From an uncultured Bacteroidales bacterium (GTDB lineage: Bacteria; Bacteroidota; Bacteroidia; Bacteroidales; Muribaculaceae): 64,000 nt of DNA. The DNA is taken from assembly GCA_946011725.1 (NCBI GenBank), contig CAMGBT010000001.1:1-64000 (forward strand), in the 5' to 3' direction. Shown one piece after another: positions 42,706 through 51,849 of this stretch. The notes under the pieces were generated by a model. The model saw only the letters and a list, made by a program, of their open reading frames with translations. It had not been told where the DNA came from and did no database searches. Both the position numbers and the translations under genes were made by a program. Numbering within the stretch: position 1 is the first letter of the stretch; each line of letters begins with the position of its first letter.

Positions 42706-44036
42706 CAGTTGAACAGTTTTTCAGCCTTGTGGAGCGAACCGGCCAAGCAGAAGATCATCACGCGGTCGCCGGTGCGGAAGGTGGTGTTACCGGTGACGAG
42801 CATGCCTTGGTCGTCGCGGATGAGGGCGGCAAGGGTCATATTGCTGTCGAGGCGCAAATCGCGCACGGGGCCGCGGGTGATTTTGGCGTTGGGCTTCACT
42901 TCCAATTCGGCCACTTCGGCATCGGTGAGCGCCAAGCACTTCGAGGTGCTTACATCGGCATCGAGCAGCAACTGGAAAATGGAGCTGCCGGCCAGGAGTT
43001 TCTTATTGATTACCGTGCCGATACCGAGGCTCTCGGCCTGCGGTATGAACTGAATGTCCTCGACTTCGGCCACGCTCTTGGCGATGCCGTACTCCTTGGC
43101 AGTCAGGGTGGTGAGGATGTTGGATTCGCTGCTGGGCGAGAGGGTGATGAATGCGTCGGAATCGTCGATGCCGGCATCGAGCAGCACTTCCGGGTCGCGG
43201 GCGTCGCCGAAAATGATGTCGGCGTCGGGACATTTTTCGCACAGGCGATTGCACGTCTCGCGGTTGTTGTCGATGATGGTGAAGCGGAAGCGGTCGCGGG
43301 CCAAGTCGACCAAGCGGATGGCGATTTTGCTGCCACCCATGATGAGCACGCGCTTGATTTTGCGCTGCACTTTGCCGCACAGGCGCACCAACTCATCCAC
43401 ATGCTCGCGGGTGGTGGTGATGTAGAGGATGTCGCCGGCGAGCATGGCATCGTTGCCGCGGGGGATGATGGTTTCGTTGTTGCGACGGATGGCTGACACG
43501 TGGAAATGGCCCATGGAGGCGAAGTCTTTGAGCTGCATGCCGGCCAACGGAGCGTTGTCGCGCAGCTTCACGCCCACCAAGATGATGCGGCCTTCGTGGA
43601 GCTCAAACCAATTGCGCACCCACGAGTGCTCAAGTGCCGTAACTATCTCTTTGGCAGCCAAATACTCCGGGTAGATGAGCCGATCCACGCCCATACGCTC
43701 CATGGTGTGGCGGTTGTCCGGGTCCAAGAATCCGTAGTGCGACACGCGCGCCACGGTGCACTTGGCGCCCAAGCTTTTGGCGATGGAGCAGGCCACCAAG
43801 TTGGTGGATTCAAAGGGGGTAACGGCTATGAACAGGTCGGCGCTGCCCACCGAGGCGTCCTTCTGGGCGAAGAACGAGGTGGGGCTGCCGCATTCGGTCA
43901 TCAGATTGTAATCCGCATCGAGTTCGGCCAACTTTTCGCGGTCTTTGTCGATGATGATAATGTCTTGATTTTCATTCGACAAGAGTTTAGCCAAGTGCGT
44001 GCCTACTTCGCCGGCACCGGCAATCACTATCTTCAT
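42705..44036 (-). CDS. trkA: TrkA, Trk potassium uptake NAD-binding regulator
   Basis: The 443-aa cytosolic gating subunit has two RCK-N (Rossmann) / RCK-C repeats. Repeat one begins [19 protein letters not shown], and repeat two begins near residue 229 ([17 protein letters not shown]). The GxGxxG-type loops bind NAD(H) or nucleotides. It overlaps both dxs (4 bases) and trkH (1 base). Confidence 0.95.
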   Translation of the reverse strand: MKIVIAGAGEVGTHLAKLLSNENQDIIIIDKDREKLAELDADYNLMTECGSPTSFFAQKDASVGSADLFIAVTPFESTNLVACSIAKSLGAKCTVARVSHYGFLDPDNRHTMERMGVDRLIYPEYLAAKEIVTALEHSWVRNWFELHEGRIILVGVKLRDNAPLAGMQLKDFASMGHFHVSAIRRNNETIIPRGNDAMLAGDILYITTTREHVDELVRLCGKVQRKIKRVLIMGGSKIAIRLVDLARDRFRFTIIDNNRETCNRLCEKCPDADIIFGDARDPEVLLDAGIDDSDAFITLSPSSESNILTTLTAKEYGIAKSVAEVEDIQFIPQAESLGIGTVINKKLLAGSSIFQLLLDADVSTSKCLALTDAEVAELEVKPNAKITRGPVRDLRLDSNMTLAALIRDDQGMLVTGNTTFRTGDRVMIFCLAGSLHKAEKLFN

Positions 44037-45955
44037 TTGTTCACAACGGATTTAATGGTGTTAACAATCGAATCGGCATCGAAGCCACAGAGCTTCTGGA
44101 GCTGAGCCACAGTGCCTTGCGGGATAAAACGGTCGGGAATGCCCATGCGCACGATTGTGGGGGCGAACCCGTGGGCAATCATCCATTGCTGCACGGCATC
44201 GCCGAGGCCGCCTTTCACCGTGCCGTCCTCCACCGTGATGATGGGGCACTGCTTTTGGGCCACCTCGCGCAGGATGTCTTCGTCGATGGGCTTGAGGAAT
44301 ATCATATCGTAATGCGCCACGCTGATGTCGGGGCATTGGGCTATGGCATCGGCCACGTTGTAAGCGGTGGTGCCGATGGTGAGTACGGCCACGTCGGAGC
44401 CGTCGGCCAAACGGCGGCCGCGGCCGATTTCAATCGGAGTGAGGTCGCACTTCCAGTCGGCATTGCGGCCGGCTCCGCGCGGATAGCGGATGGCCATCGG
44501 GCCGTGTGTGCCCTCGGCAGCGGTGGCCATAAGCCGGCGCAAGGTGTGCTCATCGGCGGGTGCCGACACGGTCATATTCGGCACGGCTCGCATGTAAGCG
44601 AGGTCGAGCGCACCGTGGTGAGTGGCGCCGTCTTCGCCCACGATGCCGGCGCGGTCGATGCAGAATGTCACCGGCAGACGTTGCAGGGCTATGTCGTTGA
44701 TTATCTGGTCGTAACTGCGCTGGAGGAAGCTCGAATAGATGGCTGCAAAGGGCAGCAAGCCTTCCTTGGCCAAGCCCCCGGCAAAGGTCACGGCGTGGCC
44801 TTCGGAGATACCCACGTCGAACACCCGTTCGGGCATTTCCTTTTGCAGAATCGACACGGACGTGCCCGACGGCATTGCGGCCGTGATGCCCATGATGCGC
44901 GAGTCGCGGCGAGCCAACTCCAGCAGGGTGTGGCCGAACACGTCCTGAAACTTGGGCGGCTTCGGCGCATCGCTCTTGGCTGATTCGGCGGCGCGGCGGC
45001 CGGTGGCGGGGTCGAACTTGCCCGGAGCATGCCAGTGGGCGGGGTCGGCTTCGGCCGGCGCGTAGCCCTTGCCCTTGATGGTGCGCAGGTGCAGAAGGCG
45101 CGGACCGTCCATGTCCTTGATGTCGGAAAGTACGCGCACTATCTTTATCACATCGTGACCGTCGAACGGTCCGAAGTAGCGGATGTTGAGCCCTTCGAAG
45201 ATGTTTTGCTCGTGCACAATCAGCGCTTTGAGGCTATTGTTGAAGCGGAGGATGGCACCGCGCGAGCCATCGCTCACCAAATGGAGCTTGCGCAGAAATT
45301 TGTACATGCGTAATCGCCAGCGGTTGTAAGCGGGCGAGGTGGTGATGTGTGCGAGGTATGAATTGAGCGAGCCGACGTTGCGGTCGATCGACATATCGTT
45401 GTCATTCAACACGATAAGCAGATTGTTGGGCGTGTTGGCAGCGTTGTTGATGCCTTCGAACGCCAAGCCGCCGCTCACCGAAGCGTCGCCGATGATGGCC
45501 ACCACGTTGCGCTTCTCGCCTTTGAGCCGCGAGGCCACGGCCATGCCCAAGGCGGCGGAGATGGAGTTGGAGGCGTGGCCGGCGGAGAAGGTGTCGTAGG
45601 GCGACTCGTCGGGGTTGGGGAAGCCGCTCAACCCGCCGAAGGTGCGGTTGGTGGCGAAGCGGTCGCGCCTACCGGTGAGGATCTTGTGGCCGTAGGCTTG
45701 GTGGCCAACGTCCCACACCAACCGGTCGTTGGGCGTATCGAACACGTAATGAAGCGCCACGGTTATCTCCACCGCGCCCATGCTCGATGCAAAGTGGCCG
45801 GGATTCACCGCGCAAGCGTTGATGATAAACTCGCGCAGCTCGTCGCACACTTGCGGCAAGGCTTCTACCGGCAGCTTACGCAGGTCGGCCGGCGAATTGA
45901 TCTTGGCGAGCAAGTTTTCGGCGGAATATGGCTTATTATCGGTCCTTTTTGTCAT
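44033..45955 (-). CDS. dxs: 1-deoxy-D-xylulose-5-phosphate synthase
   Basis: The 640-aa thiamine-diphosphate enzyme condenses pyruvate and glyceraldehyde-3-phosphate in the first step of the MEP isoprenoid pathway. Recognisable parts are [37 protein letters not shown], the ThDP/Mg loop [13 protein letters not shown], and the transketolase-like second half with [15 protein letters not shown]. It overlaps the 60-aa membrane protein upstream by 20 bases and trkA downstream by four. Confidence 0.97.
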   Translation of the reverse strand: MTKRTDNKPYSAENLLAKINSPADLRKLPVEALPQVCDELREFIINACAVNPGHFASSMGAVEITVALHYVFDTPNDRLVWDVGHQAYGHKILTGRRDRFATNRTFGGLSGFPNPDESPYDTFSAGHASNSISAALGMAVASRLKGEKRNVVAIIGDASVSGGLAFEGINNAANTPNNLLIVLNDNDMSIDRNVGSLNSYLAHITTSPAYNRWRLRMYKFLRKLHLVSDGSRGAILRFNNSLKALIVHEQNIFEGLNIRYFGPFDGHDVIKIVRVLSDIKDMDGPRLLHLRTIKGKGYAPAEADPAHWHAPGKFDPATGRRAAESAKSDAPKPPKFQDVFGHTLLELARRDSRIMGITAAMPSGTSVSILQKEMPERVFDVGISEGHAVTFAGGLAKEGLLPFAAIYSSFLQRSYDQIINDIALQRLPVTFCIDRAGIVGEDGATHHGALDLAYMRAVPNMTVSAPADEHTLRRLMATAAEGTHGPMAIRYPRGAGRNADWKCDLTPIEIGRGRRLADGSDVAVLTIGTTAYNVADAIAQCPDISVAHYDMIFLKPIDEDILREVAQKQCPIITVEDGTVKGGLGDAVQQWMIAHGFAPTIVRMGIPDRFIPQGTVAQLQKLCGFDADSIVNTIKSVVNK

Positions 45956-46118
45956 TTTTCACGTATTTCTTATACATCGGGACGAACACAATGATAGCAC
46001 TTGCCACAATCACAAATGCCAAGTAAGGAGTCAGGGGGCGAGTGGACAGCAGCAAAGCCACCACGGCCAACCACAAAACGCCTAATATCACGAAACGTAT
46101 AATTACAGAAGTATTCAT
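45936..46118 (-). CDS. small two-helix membrane protein, 60 aa
   Basis: The 60-residue protein ([60 protein letters not shown]) has two transmembrane helices and a basic tail. I chose the ATG at 46118. An in-frame extension would start upstream of the promoter's -7 element. It is the first gene of the dxs-trkA-trkH operon and its end overlaps dxs by 20 bases. Function is unknown. Its ATG falls where transcription should begin. Confidence 0.75.
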   Translation of the reverse strand: MNTSVIIRFVILGVLWLAVVALLLSTRPLTPYLAFVIVASAIIVFVPMYKKYVKNDKKDR

Positions 46119-46123
46119 CAATG

Positions 46124-46155
46124 CAAAGTTACGAATTATGCACGGAATAACCAAA
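46124..46155 (-). promoter_or_regulatory. promoter of the dxs-trk operon, apparently leaderless
   Basis: On the minus strand: TTTG (46152-46155), a 20-base spacer and TAACTTTG (46124-46131). Only five bases separate the -7 element from the ATG at 46118, so the transcript would start at or next to the start codon. Confidence 0.8.
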
Positions 46156-46158
46156 TTT

Positions 46159-47985
46159 TTAGAGGTTTTGCATCTCCACCAGTCGGCGATAATGGCCGTT
46201 GAGGTTCATCAGCTCGGTGTGGGTGCCGCGTTCCACGATGCGGCCTTCGTGCAATACGCAAATGAGGTCGGCATTGCGGATGGTCGACAGACGGTGGGCG
46301 ATGACGATGGTGGTGCGATTCTTCATTAGGTTGTCAAGTGCTTGCTGCACAAGTACTTCGCTCTCGGTGTCGAGAGCCGATGTGGCTTCGTCGAGGATGA
46401 GTACGGGCGGGTTCTTGAGGATGGCACGGGCAATGGAAATGCGTTGGCGTTGACCGCCGGAGAGGCGGCAACCGCGGTCGCCGATTGAGGTTTGATAGCC
46501 GTCGTCGGTGTCCATGATGAAGTCGTGGGCATTGGCTATGCGGGCGGCGGCTTCCACCTGCTCTTGTGTGGCATTGTCCACGCCGAAGGCGATGTTGGCG
46601 AAGAAGGTGTCGTTGAAGAGGATGGCTTCTTGGTTCACATTGCCCATGAGGCCGCGCAAATCGGACACGCGCAGCGAGCGGATGTCGACGCCGTCGATGG
46701 TGATGGAGCCGGAGTCCACGTCGTAGAATCGCGGCAGCAGGTCGGCCAAGGTGGTCTTGCCCGAGCCGGATTGGCCTACCAAGGCCACAGTGGTGCCGGG
46801 ACGGATGGTGAGGTTGATGTCGGTGAGCACTTGGCGCGTGCCGTAGCTGAAATTCACATCGGTGTAGGTGATGGTGTGGGGCTTATTGTCAAGTGTTACA
46901 GGCTGTTGCGGGTCGGCGATGGGATTCTCGGCATTGAGGATGCGGTCCACGCGCTCCATCGAGGCCAAGCCTTTCTGAACCGAGTATACAGCCTTTGAGA
47001 GGTCCTTGGCGGGGTTGATGATGGAGTAGAATACCACCATGTAATAGATGAAGGTGGGCGCTTCGAGCGATGAGCTGCCGTCCAAAATCAGGCTGCCGCC
47101 AAACCACAGGATGATGGCGATGGCCGTGGTGCCCAAGAACTCGCTCATGGGATGGGCCAGCGATTGGCGACGCGCCACCTTGTTGGAGATGTCGTAGAAC
47201 ACTTGGTTGTCGCGGTGGAAACGGTGGCGCACCTTGCTTTCGGCGTTGAATGCCTTGATGATGCGCAAGCCGCCAAGGGTCTCTTCGATGTTCGACATCA
47301 GCAACCCCCACTGGTTCTGACCCTCGAGCGATTGGCGCTTGAGCCGCTTGCCTACGCGCCCCATCACCATGCCCGCCAACGGTAGCAGAATGAATACAAA
47401 CAAGGTTAACTGCCACGAAATCAGCAACATCATCGTCAGACACACGATTATCATCACCGGATTCTTGAACATCATGTCGAGCGAGGCCATAATCGAGTTC
47501 TCAATCTCGGCCACGTCGCCGCTCATGCGCGCCATCACGTCGCCCTTGCGCTCGGTGGTGAAGAAGCCGATGGGCAAAGTGGTGATTTTGTTGTAGATAT
47601 AATTGCGGATGTCGCGCACGATGCCCGAGCGCATCGGCACAATGTAATAGAGGCTCAAGTAGGTGGTGCCCGTCTTCAGCGCGGTCATAATCACCAACGC
47701 CACGGCCAGTCCGGCCAAGGTCATCACAGGCCCGAACGACGCTATCGACTCCTGCACGTAGTAGTAAAAATCATTCACAACCACGTCCTTGAGCGAGCCC
47801 GCGCCCATGGCCATATACTCATAATGCACATCCTTAATTTTGAACAGCATCTCGAGTATCGGAATGATCAGCGCGAACGAAAACAGCGTCAAAAACGCCG
47901 CCAATATATTAAATAATACATTGAGAATCAGATACTTCTTATAAGGCGGCACAAATCGCCGCAAAATCTTAAAAAATTCTTTCAT
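46159..47985 (-). CDS. MsbA-like ABC exporter (fused membrane and ATPase domains)
   Basis: The 608-aa half-transporter works as a dimer. Six transmembrane segments cover residues 20-320. The ATPase domain has Walker A GQSGSGKTT, the Q-loop, signature LSGGQRQR, Walker B LILDEATSALD and the switch His (IAHRLSTIR). It resembles the lipid A/phospholipid exporter MsbA of Bacteroidetes. I chose the start at MKEFFKILRRF; an in-frame extension would overlap the methyltransferase stop. No promoter is evident in the 10-base gap to the DpnA-like gene, so it may be transcribed with the restriction cassette. Confidence 0.93.
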   Translation of the reverse strand: MKEFFKILRRFVPPYKKYLILNVLFNILAAFLTLFSFALIIPILEMLFKIKDVHYEYMAMGAGSLKDVVVNDFYYYVQESIASFGPVMTLAGLAVALVIMTALKTGTTYLSLYYIVPMRSGIVRDIRNYIYNKITTLPIGFFTTERKGDVMARMSGDVAEIENSIMASLDMMFKNPVMIIVCLTMMLLISWQLTLFVFILLPLAGMVMGRVGKRLKRQSLEGQNQWGLLMSNIEETLGGLRIIKAFNAESKVRHRFHRDNQVFYDISNKVARRQSLAHPMSEFLGTTAIAIILWFGGSLILDGSSSLEAPTFIYYMVVFYSIINPAKDLSKAVYSVQKGLASMERVDRILNAENPIADPQQPVTLDNKPHTITYTDVNFSYGTRQVLTDINLTIRPGTTVALVGQSGSGKTTLADLLPRFYDVDSGSITIDGVDIRSLRVSDLRGLMGNVNQEAILFNDTFFANIAFGVDNATQEQVEAAARIANAHDFIMDTDDGYQTSIGDRGCRLSGGQRQRISIARAILKNPPVLILDEATSALDTESEVLVQQALDNLMKNRTTIVIAHRLSTIRNADLICVLHEGRIVERGTHTELMNLNGHYRRLVEMQNL

Positions 47986-47995
47986 CAAATACAAG

Positions 47996-48874
47996 TTAAA
48001 AAGGCGGTTCAGGACCATAGTTTACAGAATCATCGCAAACCATACCATCGTTCATCAGAAATGATAAATCTTTAATCTTTGATAAATAGGTATTACGTAC
48101 CGATAAGTCGTTTAACTCAATTCTTCTTTTGCGGCCCATTTCAGCAAATACCAATTCTTTTTCGATACCGAGGTAACGACGGCCGCATAGAGTGGCAGCA
48201 ATACCAGTGGTGGATGAGCCCGCAAAAGGATCAAGAATCCAACTGCCGTAATTTGTTGCAGCCAGAATGATTCTCACTAAAAGAGCCAATGGCTTTTGAG
48301 TAGGGTGCTTGCCGCAAGATTTTTCCCAAGGAGCAATCGCCGGCAATCTCCATACATCTGTCATTTGTTTACCCTCGTTTATAGTTTTCATGAGTTCATA
48401 ATTGTATATATGCGGCACTTTGGGTGATTTGCGTGCCCAAATAATGAACTCTGTGGAAAATGTAAAATACCGGCAAGAGATATTTGGCGGTGGATTAGTT
48501 TTTGCCCATGTAATAACATTAAGAATTTTGTAGCCTAATTCAGTAAGAACACTGGCAATGGCGAAGATATTATGGTGCGTACCTGAAATCCAGATGGTTC
48601 CATTATCTGTCAGCTTATTTCTACATAGCGATAACCATCTACGATTAAAATCAGTGATGAATTCCGGCGAACCTCCTTTGTCCCAATCACCTTTATCAAC
48701 GCAGACAACTTTCCCCGCTTGATAACTAATCCCCCCATTCGAAAGAAAATAAGGCGGGTCTGCAAAAATCATATCAAATTTGAAATCGAATTGATTTAGC
48801 ACATCGAAACAATCACCATTTACTATGGTGAAGTCGCGATTATCCGATTTATAATATGATGCTATTGCAGTCAT
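47996..48874 (-). CDS. dpnA: DpnA-like adenine methyltransferase
   Basis: The 292-aa N6-adenine methyltransferase has the beta-group motif order: the catalytic ADPPYFLS motif near residue 37 and the SAM-binding DPFAGSSTTG near residue 216, with a target-recognition region between. It is the second methylase of DpnII-type systems; DpnA in Streptococcus modifies GATC on single- and double-stranded DNA. It overlaps the endonuclease gene by four bases. Low GC marks it as part of an acquired cassette. Confidence 0.9.
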   Translation of the reverse strand: MTAIASYYKSDNRDFTIVNGDCFDVLNQFDFKFDMIFADPPYFLSNGGISYQAGKVVCVDKGDWDKGGSPEFITDFNRRWLSLCRNKLTDNGTIWISGTHHNIFAIASVLTELGYKILNVITWAKTNPPPNISCRYFTFSTEFIIWARKSPKVPHIYNYELMKTINEGKQMTDVWRLPAIAPWEKSCGKHPTQKPLALLVRIILAATNYGSWILDPFAGSSTTGIAATLCGRRYLGIEKELVFAEMGRKRRIELNDLSVRNTYLSKIKDLSFLMNDGMVCDDSVNYGPEPPF

Positions 48875-49698
48875 TGATTATCTTTGATAAGATTAATGAA
48901 GTCAAAGATGGTTGTAAGGTTGTATACGCTTGGGATGTGAGCGAGTGCTTCTTCAAGTTTATTGCTCGCGGATTCCCATCCGGTACCATCGGTAATCCAC
49001 ACGAACTCAAAGCCTGGAACTGAGTTGATTCTTGGAGCTAATTCAGTGTATGCACGGGCTACTTCATTTAACTTCGAACCGCTGCTTGTGTAGAAATTCA
49101 CCTCAATAAGGTATTGCTTGTTACGTGTAGAGATATGGAAGTCAAATCGTTTTTTGTCTGCGCCCAAAGCATTGAGAAGCTCCGGAAATTGCGAAGAATT
49201 GACTTGGCTGGCAAATGTGATACTATTAGCTGTGAAAAGATTGGCTACTAATCGCTCCATGATCTTGCCTCCTCGGTTCTTGCGAGCATTTGTATCCAAT
49301 CCAACTTCGATACCAAACACATAGTCAACAAGGTTTTTTATTTGTTTGGCCTGAAAGATTTCGGCAAGGCCGGATTCTTTTAGGAATGCGGATACCTGTT
49401 GTGGCGAGTTAAAGTAGTCGGATACTAAACGCACGATGCCGTCGCTACTGATTGTTTTCTTATTGTCTTCTTTTCTGATTGCAATAAGAATATCTAACAC
49501 GGAAAACACCTTGGGATTTTCAGCCCAAAGGCGAGCAACTGCTGCATCAACATCTTCTTGACCGATTAGATAGTTAAGCTGGTTAAGCTTTATCGAGATA
49601 GCTTCGATATGCTCTTTAACTTTGTTAAAGTCAACATAATCGCCCAAAGAGTAATGAGTCTCTTTTAAAGCAGATAAGAATGAATTTATATCAGCCAT
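48871..49698 (-). CDS. dpnB: DpnII-type restriction endonuclease (GATC)
   Basis: The 275-aa protein matches the R.DpnII family, with the conserved segment GLDTNARKNRGGKIMERLVANLF at about residue 134 and the catalytic region KRFDFHISTRNKQYLIEVNFYTSSGSKLNE near residue 188, which has a D...E-V-N arrangement instead of the usual D...ExK. It should cleave unmethylated GATC. It lies between the Dam-type methylase (4-base gap) and DpnA (4-base overlap), the same three-gene set as in DpnII. Confidence 0.92.
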   Translation of the reverse strand: MADINSFLSALKETHYSLGDYVDFNKVKEHIEAISIKLNQLNYLIGQEDVDAAVARLWAENPKVFSVLDILIAIRKEDNKKTISSDGIVRLVSDYFNSPQQVSAFLKESGLAEIFQAKQIKNLVDYVFGIEVGLDTNARKNRGGKIMERLVANLFTANSITFASQVNSSQFPELLNALGADKKRFDFHISTRNKQYLIEVNFYTSSGSKLNEVARAYTELAPRINSVPGFEFVWITDGTGWESASNKLEEALAHIPSVYNLTTIFDFINLIKDNQ

Positions 49699-49702
49699 TT
49701 TG

Positions 49703-50626
49703 TTATCCTTTGATTAACGAATAATTACGAATTAGAAGCTCGGATAGCGAACCTCGTTTGGTTCCAATAGAGTTTATCGCTCGTTTGGCATTGACATGCT
49801 CAATGAAGAAGTCTTTATAAAGGTCAACAAGGAATGTGTCATCGGAATTTACAGCCGTACCATCGGAATTACTGAGCAAACCATAGCAGCCTCGTTGTGA
49901 AATTGTTTTGAAAAACTCACAGAGACGTTGCTGCTCAGCATCATTGAAAGCTTCTTTTGTGTATGAGTTGAAGTTTGACGTTGAACTAAGTGGTCTGTAA
50001 GGAGGATCAAAATAAATCACAGTGTAGCCGTCAATATATTTTTCAACTTGGCAAAAATCGCCATTGAGAATAATGACACTCTGTAGTAATTTGCTATCAG
50101 CGATAATCAACTCTTCATCGCAAATAGTAGGGTTAATATATTTACCGAAGGGAACGTTAAAGCATCCTTTAGAATTCTCTCGATATAGGCCATTGAAACA
50201 TGTGCGGTTGAGAAACAGCATATATGCTGCATCCTCAATATTGGAATTACCGGCGGTATTAAAAGCCTTTCTGATTTCTAAGAAGTATTCTTGCTGACTC
50301 TCGGAATTGCCAAGCGATCGATATTCGGTTTGCAAATTTTGGAGCACTTCAATTAAATGCCAAGGATAGTCCCTTATCGTTTGGTAAGTGTTGATTAGAC
50401 GTGGGTTCTTGTCATTGATGATAGCTCTTGAAATATTGGGATACTTTTGTAGCATGTGAAACAGCAGTGCTCCACCTCCAACAAACGGTTCGATATACGT
50501 AATATTATGTTGAGAATCAATCCCCTTTGGTAGAAACGTATCAATCGTAGGCAATAATTGTGTTTTGCCTCCCGCCCATTTTAAGAACGGACGTGCTTTA
50601 ATATTTGATGAGGTTTGAATTTGCAT
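49703..50626 (-). CDS. dpnM: Dam-type adenine methyltransferase (DpnM-like)
   Basis: The 307-aa alpha-group methylase places SAM-binding motifs first (FLKWAGGKTQLL and EPFVGGGALLF) and the catalytic FDPPYRPLS near residue 205. It should methylate adenine in GATC and protect the host from the adjacent endonuclease. I chose the start at MQIQTSSN; the longer frame begins inside the promoter. The cassette is AT-rich compared with birA and the ABC exporter on its sides. Confidence 0.94.
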   Translation of the reverse strand: MQIQTSSNIKARPFLKWAGGKTQLLPTIDTFLPKGIDSQHNITYIEPFVGGGALLFHMLQKYPNISRAIINDKNPRLINTYQTIRDYPWHLIEVLQNLQTEYRSLGNSESQQEYFLEIRKAFNTAGNSNIEDAAYMLFLNRTCFNGLYRENSKGCFNVPFGKYINPTICDEELIIADSKLLQSVIILNGDFCQVEKYIDGYTVIYFDPPYRPLSSTSNFNSYTKEAFNDAEQQRLCEFFKTISQRGCYGLLSNSDGTAVNSDDTFLVDLYKDFFIEHVNAKRAINSIGTKRGSLSELLIRNYSLIKG

Positions 50627-50645
50627 ACGGTTTGTAAAATATTTG

Positions 50646-50653
50646 CAAAGGTA
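50646..50653 (-). promoter_or_regulatory. -7 promoter element of the DpnII cassette
   Basis: The minus strand reads TACCTTTG, 20 bases before the Dam-type ATG. No TTTG is found 19-20 bases upstream, so the promoter is weaker than those of the core genes. Confidence 0.5.
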
Positions 50654-50677
50654 CAAATAATTTTTGAATCCATGAAT

Positions 50678-51418
50678 TTAGAGGATGGGTGAGAGCTGTT
50701 TGAAGGCGAAGGAGCGGGGCGGGGTGGTGGCCAGGGTCAGGGTGCCGTCGGGGGCGATGTGGGCGATGGCGGCGGAGATGTCTTGGTGGCGCAGGTGGTC
50801 ATGCCAGCGGTGGATGCCGGTGCCGCGCCATTGGTGGGCGCGGTAGCGGGCGGTGAGGGCTTCGATGTCGGGCGCGGCGGCGTACTGCGCGTAGTCGGCG
50901 AGGATGCGGCGAGCAATGTCGGCCAGCAACTCGTCGAGCGGGAACGTCCGCTCGGTTAATTGGTACATCGACACGGGGTTGGGCGCGTCGCTGTGGAAGC
51001 GTTGCTGGTTGACGTTGATGCCGACGCCGATGATGGCGTGCTCGATGCCGGAGGCGGTGAAGGCGTTCTCAATGAGGATGCCGCAGAGTTTGCGATCGCC
51101 CACGTAGATGTCGTTGGGCCACTTAATCAGTACCTCCATCTGCAGCCAATCGCTTAGTACAGAGGCTATTGAGAGCGAGGTGAGCATCGACACGGCAAAT
51201 GCCTGCGCCGGCGCTATGGCTCGCGGACGCAGCAGCATTGAGAAGGTGAGATTTTGGCTCGGCTCGGCCTCCCAGGAGTTGCCGCGCTGGCCTCGCCCGG
51301 CGGTTTGGTCGTCGGTGATGTACACGGTGCCGTGGGCCAACGCGGCGGCATCAGCGGCGATGGCAGTGTTGGTGGAGGGTAGGGAGGCGAAGCGCCGAAT
51401 CAGCGGCTCGGCGCTCAT
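50678..51418 (-). CDS. birA: biotin-[acetyl-CoA-carboxylase] ligase
   Basis: The 246-aa enzyme makes biotinyl-5'-AMP and biotinylates carboxylase subunits. The biotin loop is GRGQRGN (near residue 40), the catalytic segment KWPNDIY (near 95), and GILIE and GVGINVN follow. No N-terminal helix-turn-helix is present, so it is a monofunctional ligase rather than a repressor. I chose the ATG overlapping the tsaE stop. It ends the rsh-pgpH-porW-porX-tsaE-birA run. Confidence 0.95.
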   Translation of the reverse strand: MSAEPLIRRFASLPSTNTAIAADAAALAHGTVYITDDQTAGRGQRGNSWEAEPSQNLTFSMLLRPRAIAPAQAFAVSMLTSLSIASVLSDWLQMEVLIKWPNDIYVGDRKLCGILIENAFTASGIEHAIIGVGINVNQQRFHSDAPNPVSMYQLTERTFPLDELLADIARRILADYAQYAAAPDIEALTARYRAHQWRGTGIHRWHDHLRHQDISAAIAHIAPDGTLTLATTPPRSFAFKQLSPIL

Positions 51419-51849
51419 GGCTGTGCTACGATGATGGTGCGCGAGTGGTCGTCGTTGAGGCGAATGGTCACGTCCACCGTGTCGTTGGGCAGGATGTCTT
51501 CCACCTTTTCCGGCCATTCAATCAGGCAGAGGGCGCCGCAGTCGAGGTAGTCTTCGAACCCGATGTCGAGGATCTCCTCCATGGTTTCGAGGCGGTAGAG
51601 GTCGAAGTGGTAGATGAGTTCGGCGGTGGTTTCGGAGCGGTATTCGTTGACGATGGCGAACGAGGGTGAGTTGGCCTCTTCGGCATCGACGCCCAAAGCG
51701 CGAGCTAAGGCCGAGATGAAGGTGGTTTTGCCCACACCCATTTCGCCGTGGAAAGCGTATACGGTTTCATCGCACATCAGTTCGAGGAATTGTTGGGCGG
51801 CAGCATCGATGTCGGCCAAGGATGCAACGTGGATTTCAGTTGTAGTCAT
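51415..51849 (-). CDS. tsaE: tRNA threonylcarbamoyladenosine ATPase TsaE
   Basis: The 144-aa P-loop protein works with TsaB/TsaD to make t6A37 in tRNA. Walker A is GEMGVGKTT (about residues 36-44), then ANSPSFAIVNEYR and a Walker B-like HFDLYRLE, with LIEWPEKV near the end. It overlaps porX and birA by four bases each. Confidence 0.96.
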   Translation of the reverse strand: MTTTEIHVASLADIDAAAQQFLELMCDETVYAFHGEMGVGKTTFISALARALGVDAEEANSPSFAIVNEYRSETTAELIYHFDLYRLETMEEILDIGFEDYLDCGALCLIEWPEKVEDILPNDTVDVTIRLNDDHSRTIIVAQP

